This document shows positions 4,704 to 6,761 of a DNA stretch of 6,761 nt, piece by piece. Below the pieces are notes generated by a model. It was not told the origin of the DNA, did not search any database, and saw only the letters and a program-made list of their open reading frames with translations. The stretch spans positions 1 through 6,761 of the forward strand of contig CADBTK010000085.1 of NCBI GenBank assembly GCA_902797585.1. Reading direction: 5' to 3'. The stretch is from Erysipelothrix rhusiopathiae. Lineage in GTDB: Bacteria; Bacillota_I; Bacilli_A; Erysipelotrichales; Erysipelotrichaceae. The translations under genes and the position numbers were made by a program. Position 1 is the stretch's first letter, and each line of letters opens with the position of its first letter.

Positions 4704-6037
4704 AAGAAACATACGATGTAACAGTCGGACGTTTAATTACTCGAATCAGAGATATATTACACTCCACGGTCAAAATGGATAAAGTTTGGGTTCATGGAGA
4801 GATTTCTAATTTAACCAAACATCGAAATGGACAATACTATTTTTTTTTTTTTTTTTATACAGCTTCTATTCGTTGTGTTATGTTTTCCAGTAGCGTAAAA
4901 GCATTACAATTGGATGTCAATGAAGGAGATAAGGTAGCGATTCAAGGTAGAGTTGAACTGTATGTAGAACGTGGAGATCTTCAATTGATTGTCAAAACCA
5001 TTCGACCGGAAGGGTTAGGGCAATTATATCTAGAATTTGAAGCAAGAAAGAAACGTTTAGTTCAAGGTGGTTATTTTGACCAAAATCATAAAAAACCAAA
5101 ACCAGATGTTATTGGTGATATTGGAATTATTACTGCCAAAGAAGGAGCCGCCATTCAAGATGTATTAAAGACATTGCATCATCGTTGGCCTATGATGAAG
5201 ATTCAATTGTATCCTTCTTTAGTGCAAGGAAACAATGCACCTGCTTCCATTATTGAACAATTAAAAATAGCCGATCAAAACAATCACGATGCGATTTTAT
5301 TAGTTCGTGGAGGAGGAAGTTTTGAAGACTTATTTTGTTTTAGCGACGAACAATTGGTTCATACTATCTATGATTGCCAAACATATATTGTCAGTGGGGT
5401 AGGACATGAAACCGATACTACATTATCGGATTTAGTAGCTGATCATAGAGCCGTAACGCCTACAGCTGCAGCACAATGGGTTTCTTTAGATCAATATGAA
5501 CAAAAAGAAAAGATCCATACGTACCAAAAATTGATGAAATCTATGATGGATCATCAAATTGAACGCGCAAGTCAACAATTGGATAAATATCAGTCTCACC
5601 CTTACTTACAAGAACCAATGGCATGGGTAATGAGCAAGCGATTGAAACTAGATTCCATTGAAACGCAAATGGAAGAAAGAAAACATAAAATCATTGATCA
5701 AAAAAATTCACTAATATCGATTAATAAACAATTAACTTTATTGTTGAAACAAGTATTGGATACTAATTCAATTAAGTACCAGCTTACAAATAAACACTTA
5801 TTTCAATCCTTTGATCAATATCGAAAGATTCAAAACGATCAATTGATGAATAAGATGCAATTATTGGATGCTTATTCACCATTAAAAACATTATTACGTG
5901 GATATACTGTTACACGCAGTGGTGGCAAGATGATTTCTTCTATCGATCAAATTCAAGTGGATGCCACAATAGAAACACGTGTAAAGGATGGAATCATTAC
6001 TTCCAAAGTAATTAAAAAGGAGAAAGACCATGAGTGA
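4700..6037 (+). CDS. xseA: Exodeoxyribonuclease VII large subunit XseA, with poly-Phe insert in the OB-fold
   Basis: The 445-residue protein is the catalytic subunit of exonuclease VII, which degrades single-stranded DNA to short oligonucleotides. It has an N-terminal OB-fold (about 1-105), a catalytic domain (about 120-265) and a long helical C-terminal region (about 265-400) that binds XseB, ending in the conserved SPLKTLLRGYTVTR (393-406). Residues matching the known catalytic set are present: D154 in GAAIQDVL, R203 in RGGGSFEDL, and H236 and D239 in GHETD. The oddity is at residues 48-52: a 17-T tract encodes five Phe (YYFFFFFYTASIRC) exactly where relatives read like YFTLKDENASIRC. The alignment length is unchanged, so residues corresponding to Thr-Leu-Lys-Asp are replaced. 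The frame stays open through the tract, so I annotate an intact gene, but OB-fold function may be impaired or the tract may be a sequence error. The start overlaps the nusB stop (ATGA), and the ribosome binding site is poor (GGAG 13 bases away), suggesting coupling to nusB. Confidence 0.92.
   Translation: MKETYDVTVGRLITRIRDILHSTVKMDKVWVHGEISNLTKHRNGQYYFFFFFYTASIRCVMFSSSVKALQLDVNEGDKVAIQGRVELYVERGDLQLIVKTIRPEGLGQLYLEFEARKKRLVQGGYFDQNHKKPKPDVIGDIGIITAKEGAAIQDVLKTLHHRWPMMKIQLYPSLVQGNNAPASIIEQLKIADQNNHDAILLVRGGGSFEDLFCFSDEQLVHTIYDCQTYIVSGVGHETDTTLSDLVADHRAVTPTAAAQWVSLDQYEQKEKIHTYQKLMKSMMDHQIERASQQLDKYQSHPYLQEPMAWVMSKRLKLDSIETQMEERKHKIIDQKNSLISINKQLTLLLKQVLDTNSIKYQLTNKHLFQSFDQYRKIQNDQLMNKMQLLDAYSPLKTLLRGYTVTRSGGKMISSIDQIQVDATIETRVKDGIITSKVIKKEKDHE
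4840..4856 (+). repeat. Homopolymeric T17 tract inside xseA
   Basis: Seventeen consecutive T residues lie within codons 47-53 of xseA, by far the longest homopolymer in the window. Adding one T would bring a TAG stop at 4891-4893 (current numbering) into frame. Losing one T would bring TAA at 4896-4898 into frame. Either would stop the protein at about 65 residues. No strong hairpin precedes it, so it does not look like an intrinsic terminator. Confidence 0.95.
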
Positions 6038-6248
6038 TCAAAACAACCTAAAATTTCATGAAGCGATGAAACGCTTGGATGAAATCGTAACGGAATTAAA
6101 TAAAGAAGACTTAGAACTAGAAAAAGCAATGGAACTATTTGTAGAAGGAACAAAACTTTCTAGTCAATGTGAAAAACAATTAAATGAATTCGAAAATAAA
6201 GTCAATGAATTAATGAAACAACAGGAGTCAAATAATGACGTTGCGTGA
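6030..6248 (+). CDS. xseB: Exodeoxyribonuclease VII small subunit XseB
   Basis: The 72-residue protein has the standard length and two-helix, coiled-coil pattern of XseB. The conserved core FHEAMKRLDEIVTELNKEDL (9-28) is followed by LEKAMELFVEGTKLSSQCEK (30-49) and a second heptad-like helix to about residue 66. XseB has no catalytic residues; several copies bind the helical C-terminal region of XseA and are needed for exonuclease VII activity. The start lies inside the end of xseA (eight-base overlap) and has a strong ribosome binding site, AAGGAG (6017-6022), seven bases before the ATG, far better than that of xseA. This fits the excess of small over large subunits in the known complex. The 3' end overlaps ispA by 14 bases. 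Confidence 0.95.
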   Translation: MSDQNNLKFHEAMKRLDEIVTELNKEDLELEKAMELFVEGTKLSSQCEKQLNEFENKVNELMKQQESNNDVA

Positions 6249-6761
6249 TGAGTTTGAAAAATATTTAGAACAATGTGTTATCAATAGCATTTCAGGTATC
6301 ACAAAAGATGCGATGCATTATTCTCTTATGAATGGGGGAAAACGTGTTCGTCCTCAATTGTTATTTGATGCATTAAAAGGATATGGTATGGATCCTCGCG
6401 TAGGATTTCCTGCCGCTTGTGCATTGGAGATGATTCATACTTATTCTTTAATTCATGATGATTTGCCTGCTATGGATGATGATCAAATGCGAAGAGGGAA
6501 ACCTACTTGTCATATTGAATACGATGAAGCGACTGCTATTCTAGCAGGGGATGGTTTACTAACAAAAGCTTTCGATATTATTTGTGATAGCCAAACCAAC
6601 CAAGTAACCATTGTAGAAATGATCCGTTATACCAGTCAATATGCTGGAGTGGATGGAATGATTTATGGCCAAGAGTTGGATATGGCTGCTGAAATGCAAG
6701 AAGAATTATCATTAGAAGATATTGAAACCATTGATTTATATAAAACAGGAAAGTTATTAAC
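6235..6761 (+). CDS. ispA: Farnesyl diphosphate synthase / geranyltranstransferase (3' truncated)
   Basis: The first 175 residues of a trans-prenyltransferase are visible and the gene runs off the end of the window. The N-terminal GGKRVRP (34-40) binds the diphosphate of isopentenyl diphosphate. The first aspartate-rich motif is DDLPAMD (75-81, DDx4D), the bacterial type, followed by RRGKPT (86-91). GQELDM and the KTGK sequence near the window end are also conserved; the second aspartate-rich motif lies beyond the window. The enzyme condenses dimethylallyl or geranyl diphosphate with isopentenyl diphosphate to farnesyl diphosphate, which feeds undecaprenyl and quinone synthesis. The ATG at 6235 is supported by AGGAG (6223-6227) seven bases upstream, inside xseB, and by a 14-base overlap with xseB. 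Product chain length is inferred mainly from context (next to xseB, often followed by dxs); geranylgeranyl diphosphate synthase is the main alternative. Confidence 0.93.
   Translation, partial: MTLRDEFEKYLEQCVINSISGITKDAMHYSLMNGGKRVRPQLLFDALKGYGMDPRVGFPAACALEMIHTYSLIHDDLPAMDDDQMRRGKPTCHIEYDEATAILAGDGLLTKAFDIICDSQTNQVTIVEMIRYTSQYAGVDGMIYGQELDMAAEMQEELSLEDIETIDLYKTGKLL

Noticed and set aside
4800..4860. Intragenic intrinsic terminator at the T17 tract
   Set aside because: The sequence before it can form only very short, weak pairings (for example CAT/ATG around 4820-4829), so no stable hairpin abuts the T run.
5953..6153. Minus-strand open frame of 66 codons with a hydrophobic stretch, across the xseA/xseB junction
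   Set aside because: It is fully antisense to two conserved genes. The hydrophobic run arises from the complement of Lys/Glu-rich codons.
1..6761. Mobile element, CRISPR array, defence island or new multigene system
   Set aside because: There are no inverted terminal repeats, transposase, spaced direct repeats or unrecognised multigene block; nearly all coding sequence belongs to known housekeeping families.

Overview
The window reads as a core chromosomal segment from a low-GC Gram-positive bacterium. It is AT-rich, has strong AGGAG-type ribosome binding sites, and carries the Firmicutes neighbourhood asp23 (yqhY-like) / nusB / xseA / xseB / ispA. TGA is used as a stop (nusB, xseA, xseB) and Trp is encoded by TGG, so the standard bacterial code applies rather than the Mollicutes code. 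A member of the Erysipelotrichia or a related gut lineage is plausible, but that is inference. I see no mobile element, CRISPR array, tRNA or rRNA.

Layout. Positions 1-102 hold the 3' end of an unidentified gene, closed by an intrinsic terminator (107-137). Positions 182-409 hold a free-standing structured RNA, best explained as 6S RNA, with its own promoter and a bidirectional terminator. Next is a minus-strand ttcA-like PP-loop tRNA thiolase gene (390-1127). It diverges from truB (1197-2021) across a 69-base gap in which the two promoters interlock and truB appears nearly leaderless. truB (tRNA pseudouridine-55 synthase) and ribF (FMN/FAD synthesis) overlap by one base. An extended -10 promoter at the end of ribF serves asp23 (3032-3364), which ends in a strong intrinsic terminator. 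Beyond it lies a tightly overlapping cluster on the plus strand: a cytosolic 5'-nucleotidase of the cN-I type (3410-4312), nusB (4305-4703), xseA (4700-6037), xseB (6030-6248) and the start of ispA (6235 to the window end).

How the genes fit together. The left half is RNA-centred: a regulator of RNA polymerase (6S), tRNA thiolation and tRNA pseudouridylation, plus flavin cofactor synthesis. The right half combines antitermination (NusB), both subunits of exonuclease VII and prenyl diphosphate synthesis. Overlapping start and stop codons suggest translational coupling. The nucleotidase is the unusual member of this otherwise familiar cluster.

The most notable observation is a run of 17 T residues inside xseA (4840-4856). 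It encodes five Phe exactly where the family normally has a Thr-Leu-Lys-Asp-Glu type motif in its OB-fold. The reading frame and the local length are preserved. Either this is a real hypermutable tract, in which a gain or loss of one base would truncate the protein at about 65 residues, or it is a sequencing or assembly artefact. No wholly new system is evident.
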